64,000 nucleotides of DNA from Sinonovacula constricta. Taxonomy: Eukaryota; Mollusca; Bivalvia; Cardiida; Solecurtidae. The notes below the pieces were generated by a model that was not told the DNA's origin, ran no database searches, and was given only the letters and a program-made list of their open reading frames with translations. The position numbers and the translations under genes were made by a program. Positions 50,999 through 60,888 of this stretch are shown in pieces. The stretch is from positions 13,738,242 to 13,802,241 of the forward strand of contig CM017567.1 of the NCBI GenBank assembly GCA_007844125.1, written 5' to 3'. Positions within the stretch are counted from its first letter, which is position 1. Every line of letters starts with the position of its first letter.

Positions 50999-52372
50999 AT
51001 GCGGATTCATCTGCTGCTTCTGTGTCTTCACCTATGCAGAGTGTCTTCATTTGTACTTGACGGTACCACTTGCCCATCAGGATGCTCTTGTTATTCTAGT
51101 AACGTCCAATGCAGCTATAAACATCTAACATCAATCCCATCCATCCCAGGGGACGGTCTTCGCACCTCGTCGCAATTAAAGTTCGACCACAATGACATAA
51201 GCATTGTTCCAGCGCTGGCCTTTGGAAACTTATCTGCGTCCAACCTCCGAACGCTTCAGATTTATTTAAACGACAATCAGATACACTCAATCCACAAGGC
51301 AGCATTTGAAGGCCTAGGAAGCATCGAAGTTTTTCTAGATCTGTCCAACAATAAGCTTAACCATATGTCGGTAGCATTCAGTGCCATCCATTTTCTGCAG
51401 AGCCTCAACTTACTTGGCAACGACATCTTCTTCATGGACACAACTTTACCACAAGCGATCGGCAGTACTTTGGAGTCGTTCCAGCTAGGAATGCGAAAGT
51501 TTGCAATTTGGCAATCAGAAATCTCCGACCTTACCATGTTGCGGAATCTTGAAGTAGATCAAATGCAGTTTACAAATATCCCTGACACTGCTTTTGAACA
51601 ACTTCGAAACCTACGGGAATTGACCATTTCAAATTCAATGTTATACTACGTTCCAGATGCTATATGCAAAATCAGTCATCTGAGTACGCTTTCTTTTACC
51701 GGCAACAAGAACTTACAGACACGCCCTCATGGCATTCTACCAAATGTCTGTCCTTCCATGTATTCAGTGACCAAGCTAACTATGGATAACAATAGTTTGG
51801 AAGAAGTGCCGCACAATCTGTTCACCATGTTTCACGGTTTATTTACTCTAAGTATGCAATTTAACAATCTGAGCGGCATGGATCCGACGTTGATAAGTTT
51901 CAATCACACACTGAGGTCACTTGACCTTTCTCACAATATGTTCCAGGACATCCCGGCACTTTTGACACATTTTCCAAGCCTGTCCTCACTAACGATGGCG
52001 TATAACCACATTAGCAGCATTGGCTACGAGACCCTGGCCAAGCTTACCCACCTATCTCAGATTGATCTCAATTATAATCCGATTATATACGTAGATCCGC
52101 ATGCCTTCTATTCCGGTCATGTTCTTAGTCGGTTAATGTTGCAGAATACTAACTTGACGACAATTCCCGCGGCCGTCTTGCACATGGCTGACAGGAGTCG
52201 GATTTATTTATCCGATTCGCCGGTCGTGTGCTCCTGTGACAGTATTGGGTTCATGATGATGGTGCCACCAACGCGTATCGAGAACAACCATTTGAACATT
52301 TATGGCTCCTGTACTAACGCGAGTATGTCTCTGAGGACTTTTATTTTGACTGTTGTCCCGGATTGCTTCTAA
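50999..52372 (+). CDS. Secreted leucine-rich-repeat protein 1
   Basis: A 457-residue protein is encoded in one exon. A signal peptide (MRIHLLLLCLHLCRVSS) is followed by an N-terminal cysteine cap (CPSGCSCYSSNVQC). About a dozen LRRs follow (for example LRTLQIYLNDNQIHSIHKAA, LRSLDLSHNMFQDIPALL), and a C-terminal cysteine region (VVCSCDSIGFMMM...GSC...PDCF). There is no membrane span or GPI signal, so it is probably secreted. LRR-only secreted proteins often bind ligands or microbes, but the role here is unknown. The ATG directly follows TACTTCAG, so the exon may start at a splice acceptor with a non-coding exon upstream. It is a tandem paralogue of the next gene, sharing the AIW..EIS..L..L.LEV, VPDAIC and PDCF-stop signatures. 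Confidence 0.9.
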   Translation: MRIHLLLLCLHLCRVSSFVLDGTTCPSGCSCYSSNVQCSYKHLTSIPSIPGDGLRTSSQLKFDHNDISIVPALAFGNLSASNLRTLQIYLNDNQIHSIHKAAFEGLGSIEVFLDLSNNKLNHMSVAFSAIHFLQSLNLLGNDIFFMDTTLPQAIGSTLESFQLGMRKFAIWQSEISDLTMLRNLEVDQMQFTNIPDTAFEQLRNLRELTISNSMLYYVPDAICKISHLSTLSFTGNKNLQTRPHGILPNVCPSMYSVTKLTMDNNSLEEVPHNLFTMFHGLFTLSMQFNNLSGMDPTLISFNHTLRSLDLSHNMFQDIPALLTHFPSLSSLTMAYNHISSIGYETLAKLTHLSQIDLNYNPIIYVDPHAFYSGHVLSRLMLQNTNLTTIPAAVLHMADRSRIYLSDSPVVCSCDSIGFMMMVPPTRIENNHLNIYGSCTNASMSLRTFILTVVPDCF

Positions 52373-53550
52373 GAAGCATATATTCGTGTGTTTCTTGCAA
52401 TGCCACAAATTGAATTGATTTCGACTTGATCCCGCCCCCGCAAAATATTAAAACAGTGCTTTAGATTTGTACTGTCTAGGTTTTTATTGCTAGTCCGTCA
52501 TACTGACACCCTGAACACGTTTTCTTGGATTGATCAATACCCAATCATGGCTCCCATTTCAAAAAGTCATTGAAATTTATGAATCGGCATTCAATTAAAT
52601 CAATGCCACCACCCACTCAGAATAATTTTATGAAATTTTGTTCTAAAAGTGTTATTTGCATTTTTTGTATCATGCAAACCATCTCTGGAAAACATAACAA
52701 AGCATTTCATCCCCCCCCCATATACCTCAAAAACAAATACAACAAACAACAACAAAACAACAACAACAAAAACTTGAAATGACACAAGCTCTATATGTAC
52801 ATGTCATCAATCTTTTTTAAATACGCAAGAAGTTGTAAGCTACTTGTCTTATTTATATTCTGAAACTTACCCGTCATTTTATATTTGATAAGGCATCATT
52901 TGGCAAGTACCGTGTACCTTATAATTGGAGCCAATATGGCATGTGATGCACCTCTTCCACTATCAGTTCCACTCATAACAGTTTGGCCATTTTCTATTAA
53001 ACAGGTCGAAAATAGTCAAATAGTTACCAATGAATCAGTTCATTGCATTTCCCTTCGCCTCTGGCTCAGACGAGACTTTGAAACATACCGAAAGCCAGGA
53101 AAATCTTGTGAGCATTTCATAAATGTTTAAAGCGTGGACAAAATTAATCAATGGATGTTTATGTGAAGATGGAATTGAAGTACCAAAGTCTAATGTATGT
53201 TCAAAGAAAAGGCACGTTACAATCTTGATATCATGTAAATGCACGGGGAGATTTTTAAACCACTTACTGGTATTAAACCCATAATAGGGATGGCATAACG
53301 GATGGTACATCATGTCTGTAAAGGAAATTGTAGATAAAACACACCATAAAAATGTAATATTTACATAATCGGGTTAACAAAGGTTACTAGACATCAGTTT
53401 TGCCACTTTGGAACAATCAATCGTAACTTTGGCGAAAAGTTTCGGAAGACCTCGGCCATTTATATACGAAAGAGACAATCCTGTGCAATCGGAACACCTC
53501 GGATAATTCACGAATCATCTCTCGGATGTATGTAGGTAGTCGGATCACCT
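52373..53550. other. Intergenic stretch between the LRR genes
   Basis: ATTAAA at 52447-52452, 75 bp after the stop, may be the polyadenylation signal of LRR gene 1. An ACA/AAC-rich tract lies at about 52735-52775. I see no gene. Confidence 0.4.
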
Positions 53551-53559
53551 CGGCCATTT

Positions 53560-54026
53560 CCCTAAATGGGACTACTTTTGTGACAGACGTCAAAACAAAG
53601 ATGGCAGCTCGGATGACAGCTCACTACAGTACGATGCCTGTAAAACTTTGATTTGTGGCGGCTTCAAATGTAAATAATTCAATTTTAATTTACCCAGCGC
53701 AGCAGACACGCAACTGTCAAACGATTGCATTGTTTATATTTTGTGCGAACTACATTTTAGGCATATTTTTCTTTCGACTTACGGCGAACAAAACGATCGT
53801 GATTTCAGTAAGCATTATTGCACCAGATACATCCGAAGGATGATTGTCCCGAGGACTGAATAACCCGAGAAGTTTCGAATGAATTCTGTGCTTTACGGAA
53901 AACGGCGGAAAGTGTCGATTTTTTTTTTGAGATAGCATATTTACGTCAAAGATGAAAAGCAGTGGCAAGCTGTCACCATTTAGAGACGCAACTCTTTCTT
54001 ATCTAACGTGTTCCTCGGCGACACAT
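53560..54026 (+). promoter_or_regulatory. Candidate promoter and non-coding first exon of LRR gene 2
   Basis: The stretch is richer in CG dinucleotides than its surroundings and contains CAAAGATGGCAGC, similar to a YY1/initiator-type motif, near 53598. A good donor (ACACAT/GTAAGT) at 54027 lies shortly before the acceptor of the 27-nt coding exon, so a 5' UTR exon ending at 54026 is plausible. This is inference only. Confidence 0.35.
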
Positions 54027-54217
54027 GTAAGTACAGTTGCTTTCCAACTTTGTTTTATGGCGTATGAAGTTTACTGATTTGACACAAATATAGACTGTTT
54101 TTGGAATGTGCCAATTTAATTGTTATTATTCTCAAGTTGTGTCGTTTAATAGTTGCATTACATACTTTCTCAAAATTAGCCTATACTTTATTAACATGCA
54201 TATACTTTTATTTCCAG

Positions 54218-54244
54218 ATGTATAGGCTACACTCTATTACAATG
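54218..54244 (+). CDS. LRR protein 2, 27-nt first coding exon
   Basis: A micro-exon with acceptor TTATTTCCAG, ATG as its first codon, nine codons (MYRLHSITM) and donor ATG/GTAAGA. It is phase 0 and joins directly to exon 2 at 55461, adding the start codon and first residues of a signal peptide. The main reading frame lacks an ATG at its start, because its first codon after the acceptor is TTG (Leu). This explains how the gene begins. An alternative is that another upstream exon supplies the start. Confidence 0.7.
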
Positions 54245-55460
54245 GTAAGAATATAAACATATTTTTGCTATCTTGCAAGGTTACATTTTCCTGGCAATCT
54301 AGTTATTGTTGCCATATACATGTATATCTAATATTGAATAATGGGTTAGCTATAACAGGCTATTAAAGTTCTTAGATCAACTTCCTTGCATGCTTCTCGT
54401 TCTTACTTTTACATATAATCCTGCAACAGAATGCTACTATTTTTTATAACTAGTCTGACATAAAGAGGTTTGTTTACTTTCAAGGTTGTAATGTCTGTCA
54501 AACCTTAAGGTGTTTTTAACTGATGATATTGTGTTTTTGGTCCGAAAGTTACAGATCGCTTGGAACATTGTGCGATAACAATGGAATTATTGACCGTACT
54601 TTTCACTTAATGCGAAATTGTGCGTGAAGGCATTTCATTTTTTTAAACCTTCATTGACAATTAGCATAAATGTTTTCAGGTATATAATCAATTTAATAAT
54701 GACCAATACACAAAGCGTTTGTCCGAGTTAAATGTAACATAAGCACAGTATACACCAACATGAAAAACAATAGTTAGGTTATGTGAGGCTCTTTTGCAAG
54801 TTTTTTAACAAAGAATAAACTGATGTTACAATTCTATGGTAAAGTTAAAAAAAAACACCTTAACATATCTGTCATTTGACACATAATACTCGTGAGACAC
54901 GTGGATTAATAAGAACTAAACGAATTACAAACCGGCGTCATTCAGTTCAGCATTTTTAAATAACCCATCTTCATTCCATTTATATCTTCACAATTTAGTG
55001 AGTAGTTGAACTTAATTCTCGATTTTCAAATTCCTTACCGTCTTTGAACGTGACATTATATTTAATCACGTGACCTAATGTAGTCCTAGTCTGTGGCGGA
55101 GGCAAACGTAATTAAGAGATGGTGAAAGAAAAAGCAAATTTATTTAAGGTCGTATATAGAACATATATTGTACATATGTACGGTAATTAAAGAATTAAGT
55201 TACGAAACTACATTCACCCAACTTCAAAAATAAATATATGTAAGTTTTGTCCCCAATTTTGGGCTACCCGAATAACAATGTTTATCAAACAATGGCAATA
55301 GAAAGTCTAGACACATACGCTTACAATTAGTCCCAAGGCATAGCTTATTCAAACAAACAGTTAACGATGTATGTGTTATTCATTACTTTTTTTTAAAAAA
55401 ATCAAGTGATAATAAGTTAATTCCGGTGCATTAAATGACATTGATTGTCTCATATTTCAG
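54245..55460. other. Intron of LRR gene 2
   Basis: A 1216-bp AT-rich intron with no other features. It ends in TCTCATATTTCAG. Confidence 0.6.
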
Positions 55461-56840
55461 TTGCCTGTTGTGTTTTTGCTGGTGGCTCTTCATCAGTGTT
55501 CCTCCTTCATCCTAGACGGGGATCCGTGTGTGGTACCACCACCATGTCGATGTTACAGCGACAGAGTTGACTGCGCAAGCCGGCATTTGGACAGTCTTCC
55601 ACAGTTCTCCTTCTCACGGCGTCACTATCGCGAGCTTAGCATTTACTTACAGAACAACCAAATTGCGGTCCTTTCCGATCATGCCTTTAATAACATCTCC
55701 GAGACTGGTGCAGAAACCGCCATGATTGATTTGAGTCACAACAGAATTCATTCTATCCATAGCACAGCATTTAGCGACATCGGAAATGTCTCCATTGCTT
55801 TGCGATTGACCGGTAACCAGCTGACGTTTTTACCTAAGGCACTTTCGAATATACCAAATCTAAAAGAGCTCCGACTTTTTGAGAACGATATCGTGTTCTT
55901 GTCAAGTTCGGTTCTGACTTCAGTCAGAAATACGCTTACAATATTATGGCTTGATATGAACAGCCTGGCTATTTGGCCAGTGGAAATATCGAGTCTTCAC
56001 ATTCTCAAAGAACTTGAGGTGCACAATGTATTGTTCTCTGATATTCCACAAACTTCCTTTGATGGGCTTTTGAAATTGGAAACACTGCGTATTAAAACCT
56101 CAAATCTTCACCGTGTACCTGACGCGATATGCTCTTTACGTAACCTTGTCCGTCTTGACTTTAGCGAAAATAACGACGTTCAAAATTATACACACGGAAT
56201 ACTGCCTACCGTATGTCCATTAACTTTTGATCAAGTCGTCGTTGTCGACATGAATCACAACAACATGCATACGTTTCCTGACAATGTTTTCTCTTTGTGT
56301 CCAACCATACGAGAGCTTGGGTTGAGCTATAACCATATTCAGTCGATCGATTATAATTCTGTGCCGAACAACTGCTCTCTCTATTATCTCTCTCTTTCGG
56401 ACAATAACTTTAGAGAGATTCCACGTGCGGTGGCCAAGATGACAAATCTTAGAACCGTCATAATGACGAATAACTACGTCACAAGAATTAGCAGCGATCT
56501 GTTTTCAAAACTGCCATACTTTCGGCAGCTGACAATCAACAATAACCCGATTTTGTATCTCGACCCTCACGCCTTTAATACACAGAACACACTTCAGAGA
56601 ATTGATCTTGGCGCTACACAGCTCGATGCTCTTCCGGCCGCCATTTTGCACTCCAATGACAGAATCAACATCGTGATGACGGGCTCTCCTGTTCAGTGTA
56701 CATGCAGCAGTCTTGGGTTCATGATGGCAGTACCCCGGGACAGGATTCTACAATCAAGGATGACCCTTTGGGGGCAGTGCTTTAACACCACAGAAACTAT
56801 AAAAGACTATATTTTGAATGTGCTACCGGATTGTTTCTAG
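55461..56840 (+). CDS. Secreted leucine-rich-repeat protein 2, main exon
   Basis: The exon starts after CATATTTCAG with TTG and runs 459 codons to TAG. With the micro-exon the protein is 468 residues. The signal peptide (ITMLPVVFLLVALHQCSS) is followed by the cysteine cap (CVVPPPCRCYSDRVDC). About a dozen LRRs follow (for example LRLTGNQLTFLPKALSNIPN, IRELGLSYNHIQSIDYN), and a C-terminal region (VQCTCSSLGFMMAVP...GQC...PDCF) is nearly parallel to LRR protein 1 throughout. No membrane anchor is seen. The paralogues are clearly diverged, so the duplication is old. The function is probably extracellular binding, with the partner unknown. Confidence 0.9.
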   Translation: MPVVFLLVALHQCSSFILDGDPCVVPPPCRCYSDRVDCASRHLDSLPQFSFSRRHYRELSIYLQNNQIAVLSDHAFNNISETGAETAMIDLSHNRIHSIHSTAFSDIGNVSIALRLTGNQLTFLPKALSNIPNLKELRLFENDIVFLSSSVLTSVRNTLTILWLDMNSLAIWPVEISSLHILKELEVHNVLFSDIPQTSFDGLLKLETLRIKTSNLHRVPDAICSLRNLVRLDFSENNDVQNYTHGILPTVCPLTFDQVVVVDMNHNNMHTFPDNVFSLCPTIRELGLSYNHIQSIDYNSVPNNCSLYYLSLSDNNFREIPRAVAKMTNLRTVIMTNNYVTRISSDLFSKLPYFRQLTINNNPILYLDPHAFNTQNTLQRIDLGATQLDALPAAILHSNDRINIVMTGSPVQCTCSSLGFMMAVPRDRILQSRMTLWGQCFNTTETIKDYILNVLPDCF

Positions 56841-57239
56841 TAGAAATTAAAGAATTGTTGGGAGACTTTATATATGTAATGTATTTGCTGGTTCTCAAAT
56901 ATGGCATTGTACTAAAACTGTTTTGTTCTTCCTTGAGTCAGACTTGCACCCAACACCTAAACTACTTTATAGTGTAAATATAAAATGTCACAGGCCCTAC
57001 TTATGAAGGTACTAATGATGTACTTGCGTTCCCGTAAAATAAAGGGACAACTGCACTTCTCCAACCATATATTCTATTACAGAAAGCTGAAGATGCAACT
57101 ACACGAAACGTTGTCTTATTTCGCTCGTCGTCTTGATGCTGGGCATTTTGAAGAACAATCTAAGGAAAACATTTTCGTTACAAATAACATGTCACCGACA
57201 ACAGATGCTCTAGATGCGTCATGTCAGCACCATAGGTAG
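56841..57239. other. 3' flank of LRR gene 2
   Basis: ATTAAA lies just after the stop (56846). An 84-codon open frame at 56985-57239 matches no family I know and is probably chance. Confidence 0.4.
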
Positions 57240-57975
57240 TTTCAGACCCGAAGGTATTGTCAGACCGGTAGGTAATGTCAGACCCGTAGGTAATGACCTG
57301 TAGGTAATGTCAGACCCGTAGGTAATGTCAGACCCGTAGGTAATGTAAGACCTGTAGGTAATGTCAGACCCGTAGGTAATGTCAGACCCGTAGGTAATGT
57401 CAGACCGGTAGGTAATGTCAGACCTGTAGGTAATGTCAGACCTGAAGGTAATGTCAGACCGGTAGGTATGTCAGACCCGTAGGTGATGACCTGTAGGTAA
57501 TGTCAGACCCGTAGGTAATGTCAGACCCGTAGGTAATGACCTGTAGGTAATGTCAGAACTGTAGGTAATGTCATACCCGTAGGTAATGTCAGATCCGTAG
57601 GTAATGACCTGTAGGTAATGTCAGACCTGTAGGTAATGTCAGACCTGAAGGTAATTTCAGACCCGTAGGTAATGTCAGACCCGTAGGTAGTGTCAGACTC
57701 GTAGGTAATGACCTGTAGGTAATGACCCGTAGGCAATGTCAGACCCGTAGGTAATGTCAGACCCGTAGGTAATGTCAGATCCGTAGGTAATGTCAGACAC
57801 GAAGGTAATGTCAGACCTGTAGGTAATGACCCGTAGGTAATGTCAGAACTGTAGGTAATGTCAGACCTGAAGGTAATGTCAGACCTGTAGGTAATGACCT
57901 GTAGGTAATGTCAGACCTGTAGGTAATGTCAGACCTGAAGGTTATGTCAGACCCGTAGGTAATGTAAGACCCGTA
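57240..57975 (+). repeat. 18-bp minisatellite with 14-bp variants
   Basis: The unit GTCAGACCCGTAGGTAAT is repeated about 40 times, with CCC/CCT/CCG/ACT and CGTAGG/CTGAAGG variants. At intervals a shorter unit, GACCTGTAGGTAAT, lacks the GTCA. Spacing between the short units is irregular. No function is evident. Confidence 0.92.
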
Positions 57976-58334
57976 TCATAATAATGTATGTAGTGTTCCG
58001 CTGTGTGGAAGCAGTTTCAAAATTATGCTACTAGTCGGCGACTCAATGCCGGACAAAAATCAGACATTGAGGTTATAAATGGACCTTAGACAGCATAAAG
58101 AAATTAAATTTGTAAGCAATAACGAACACACAGTTCTAACTCAAATAATAAAATTACGATTTCATCTGAATAATACTGCATGTTTGGTGGCATCTTTTCA
58201 GGGTCTCAAAACAAACGGAGTACCCAATTCCCGGTAGTTTTAAAACCCTGTAAGGACCTTTTAGCAAAACACACACACACACGGACGCACGCACGCACAA
58301 ACGCGCGCGCACACACACACACGCACTAGCAAAA

Positions 58335-58382
<48 letters not shown>

Positions 58383-58612
58383 CAAAAACAGAGAATCCTG
58401 GTGTGCAACACACTCACCTTCGATGCTCTTTTCCGAACGTGTACGGAAAGGGCCGAAGATAATTCGAATGGATGACATATAGTCACTCGAGTGTAACAAT
58501 GTGTGTTAAGTTTTACATTGACACATTGACGAGCATCACACACTGAGCATGTGGCTGTTACGTCACCCTTCACTCGGCTGCTGTATAAACATTTCAAGTC
58601 TAAATACAAAAA
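57976..58612. other. Gene-free stretch with CA microsatellite
   Basis: It contains the CA/CG tract listed next. Otherwise there is nothing I can identify. Confidence 0.5.
58268..58380 (+). repeat. (CA)n microsatellite
   Basis: A CACA tract with ACG/CGCG interruptions lies at 58268-58322 and a pure CA run at 58338-58378. Each is followed by the same CACTAGCAAAAACAG segment, so the two halves look like a duplication. Confidence 0.93.
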
Positions 58613-58614
58613 GA

Positions 58615-58790
58615 GGCGCCCGTGGCCGAGCACTTATAGTCGTCGATTTGTAACTTCTCAGTCACACATCAAGTAGATTCGAATCCCGGTAGGAGCGAAA
58701 AGTTTCATGTGTGGAGGTTTTCCAGTCAACACGCGATACACCGGTGGTTCTACCCAGATAACAAAAACAAAGCAAAATAGAACACAACCA
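58615..58790 (+). mobile_element. tRNA-derived SINE related to the satellite
   Basis: The head GGCGCCCGTGGCCGAGCACT has a Leu/Ser-type A-box. About 50 bases on, AGATTCGAATCCC is a B-box. The body follows with GAGGTTTTCCAG, 15 bases, then CCGGTGGTTCTACCCAGA, and the element ends in an A-rich tail. The head does not fold into a sound anticodon arm, so it is a SINE head and not a tRNA gene. The body segment is the one also seen in the 27.8-kb SINE remnant and in every satellite monomer. Confidence 0.75.
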
Positions 58791-59125
58791 AATTTAAACT
58801 CATCAAAAATTAATTACTTTCTCACTCGAATTGACAGCTGTTGATCAGAAAACTGTACAGGCAAGATCCCGATGTTATTTTGATAAAAGGGATTTCAGAT
58901 GTTTTGCGAGCATCAATTTTAAATGTCCGGTAACTTGGACGGGTCCGGAATAGGGTTCGCGTCCCGTTGCCCTCGAAATATCGCATTTTAATAAATATAA
59001 AAAAATCGTATGAAACGTTTTATTAACAATTAAAATACAATTTAAGATGAATAACTTATTTTTAGTTTCATTGCCATTTTCGGGGATTACTCGTTATAAA
59101 AACTGCTCTTTGTCTTAGCTTACAG

Positions 59126-59757
59126 GGAAGAAACCATGGACGGGGATGCCCCCCCGCCCCCCCCCCCCCCAAAAAAAAAAAAAAACAAACAACAACAAAC
59201 AAACAAACAAAAACAACAACAAACAAACAACAACAACAAAAAAAGACAGGTAAAAAAGTGTAGAGTTATGAAAACACATACATATAAACTTAAAAATACT
59301 AAGCTTTTAAAGTAAATATGTCTTTTGACTGCTTTGGTCGAAGTTAGGGCCCCTAATTGTGTGTATATATATATATCCAGAATTTCATGTATTTTGAACT
59401 ATTTTCCTTTATTTTTTTCAAATTGTATGCAGGTAATTTCTACCGGGAAGCCATGCTGTCTTTGTAGGTAACTTGATTGTAATAATGTTACATCTTTGTA
59501 ACTTATTCTATGTAGTTAACTTCAACATGTAAGCCTTCAAATCTTGTAATAAGCGTGTGAATTATTATAATTGTATCACTTTATTATAACATAATATGAA
59601 AGTGAGTATAAGTGACATTAATAGAAGTGTAGACATTTATTCTTCTACAGCATTAGTAGAGTATGGTACATGATTCGAGAATACTGCGATAAAGTTTAAT
59701 GGACCTTGATTCAAACCATCCCCCACCCCACCATTTTTTTTAGATCCATACCCCTGT
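59126..59757 (+). repeat. Interspersed repeat, copy B, longer than copy A
   Basis: This is homologous to 30757-31000 in the same order. It has an extra A/C-rich stretch (poly-C, poly-A and AAC repeats, 59150-59240) and about 300 extra bases (59380-59680) between GTGTATATA and ATACTGCGATAAAGTT. Either B gained an insertion or A lost the segment. Confidence 0.65.
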
Positions 59758-60033
59758 TAGCTAATAAGTTAAGATTACTTAAGTCCTTGAACCGTATCCA
59801 TTAAATGGTAAAATAGAATGATTCATATCTGCCGTACATGTATTCGATAAATGCAGCGAACCATGTTCGTACAAATGATCGCGCGGACATTATACAGTAC
59901 GATATTAAGACTCAGCCAATCGTGTGCAAACACTATACATGTAGTTATCAGCGGTACACATCCAGTTCACTGCTATTGTTAGAAATGTAAACTTTCAAGC
60001 CGTGTACACTCTAGGGAACAAAGTGTAAAGTAC
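59758..60033 (+). promoter_or_regulatory. Upstream region of the chitobiase gene
   Basis: The promoter and 5' UTR probably lie here. A CCAAT motif (AGCCAATCG) occurs near 59914. I saw no TATA box at a fixed distance and cannot set a transcription start. Confidence 0.3.
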
Positions 60034-60468
60034 ATGCACATCATACCCAGGATGGAAAACGGCACATTTGTTGTGATTCTTACATTAGGTTTAATCGTTG
60101 TTGGGTTCGGTGGATATTTCCTTTTCAGCAACACCGATGAAATACCCGATGGATTAGAAGGCGCAGCAAGTGATGGGCACGCAGGAAATAGTACCGTAGG
60201 CTTAGAATTCAGCCGACAAGAGTCACAAAATAACCACAACAAGCCACATAAAAAACAACATAAATCTAAGGTATTCGTACGACACAATCACGTTGGCGTG
60301 CCTGACAATGCTGACATATCGGCTGATAAGAAGTTAGACAGTGAAAAGGCGGGTGTCTTTGCGGAGTCGAATGAAAACTCATGGACCGGAAGTAAAACAA
60401 CTTTGGATTCTTGTCCATGTAAAGATCCGGCGTGGTGCAACCCGATCACGGTAATGAACCGTAAGGAG
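60034..60468 (+). CDS. CTBS: Di-N-acetylchitobiase, exon 1
   Basis: The exon encodes residues 1-145 and ends in phase 0 at AAGGAG/GTAAAT. It begins MHIIPRMENGTF; the second ATG (60052) could also be the start. A hydrophobic segment (VVILTLGLIVVGFGGYFLF, about residues 10-30) has no obvious cleavage site, so it may be a type II membrane anchor or a signal peptide. An 85-residue His/Lys/Asn-rich linker follows, then CPCKDPAWCNPI, which is the start of the mature chitobiase domain. Animal chitobiases normally have only a short signal peptide before this point, so the linker is unusual. Confidence 0.82.
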
Positions 60469-60743
60469 GTAAATGTTTAATCTATTTTTTTTTGTTAAGG
60501 CGGGATGGTGGTTATTAACGCTGCACGTCTTCGTAGTATAATTCTATATTCATAATATAACACCCGAATCTTTAAGGTTCTACTGACAACAAATATGATT
60601 TGCATTGTCCAACAATAAAGAGGTATATTTACAGGTGTGGGACTTTTTTTATTTTACTGAGTTCTCTGATTATCAAATTACTTGTACTACAGATATCACT
60701 TTCTGGTGTATTTCATAGTTATTTGTTTATTTTATCCTTTTAG

Positions 60744-60888
60744 GTATTCATGTTCTCCCTAACTCCGAAGCACAAACAATGGCAGCATTATGACTGGAGC
60801 AAGATAACTACGGTGGTGATGGTAGGGTACCTCGATTTGGACGTCGTGTGTCTCGCTCACTCTCATGGTGCAAGAGCAATAACCATTG
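60744..60888 (+). CDS. CTBS: Di-N-acetylchitobiase, exon 2
   Basis: The acceptor is CCTTTTAG and the donor is ATTG/GTATGT. It is phase 0 in and phase 1 out. It encodes VFMFSLTPKHKQWQHYDWSK, ITTVVMVGY and CLAHSHGARAITIG, matching the family's second strand region (YDWS.ITTV, C.AH..GAR). The enzyme is a lysosomal glycoside hydrolase family 18 enzyme that trims the reducing-end chitobiose core of asparagine-linked glycans. Confidence 0.88.

Noticed and set aside
56985..57239. 84-codon frame after LRR gene 2
   Set aside because: No family resemblance, no signal or splice evidence, and it ends in the minisatellite.
58615..58705. A Leu or Ser tRNA gene on the plus strand
   Set aside because: The head resembles a tRNA but lacks a sound anticodon arm and is joined to a SINE body and A-rich tail.
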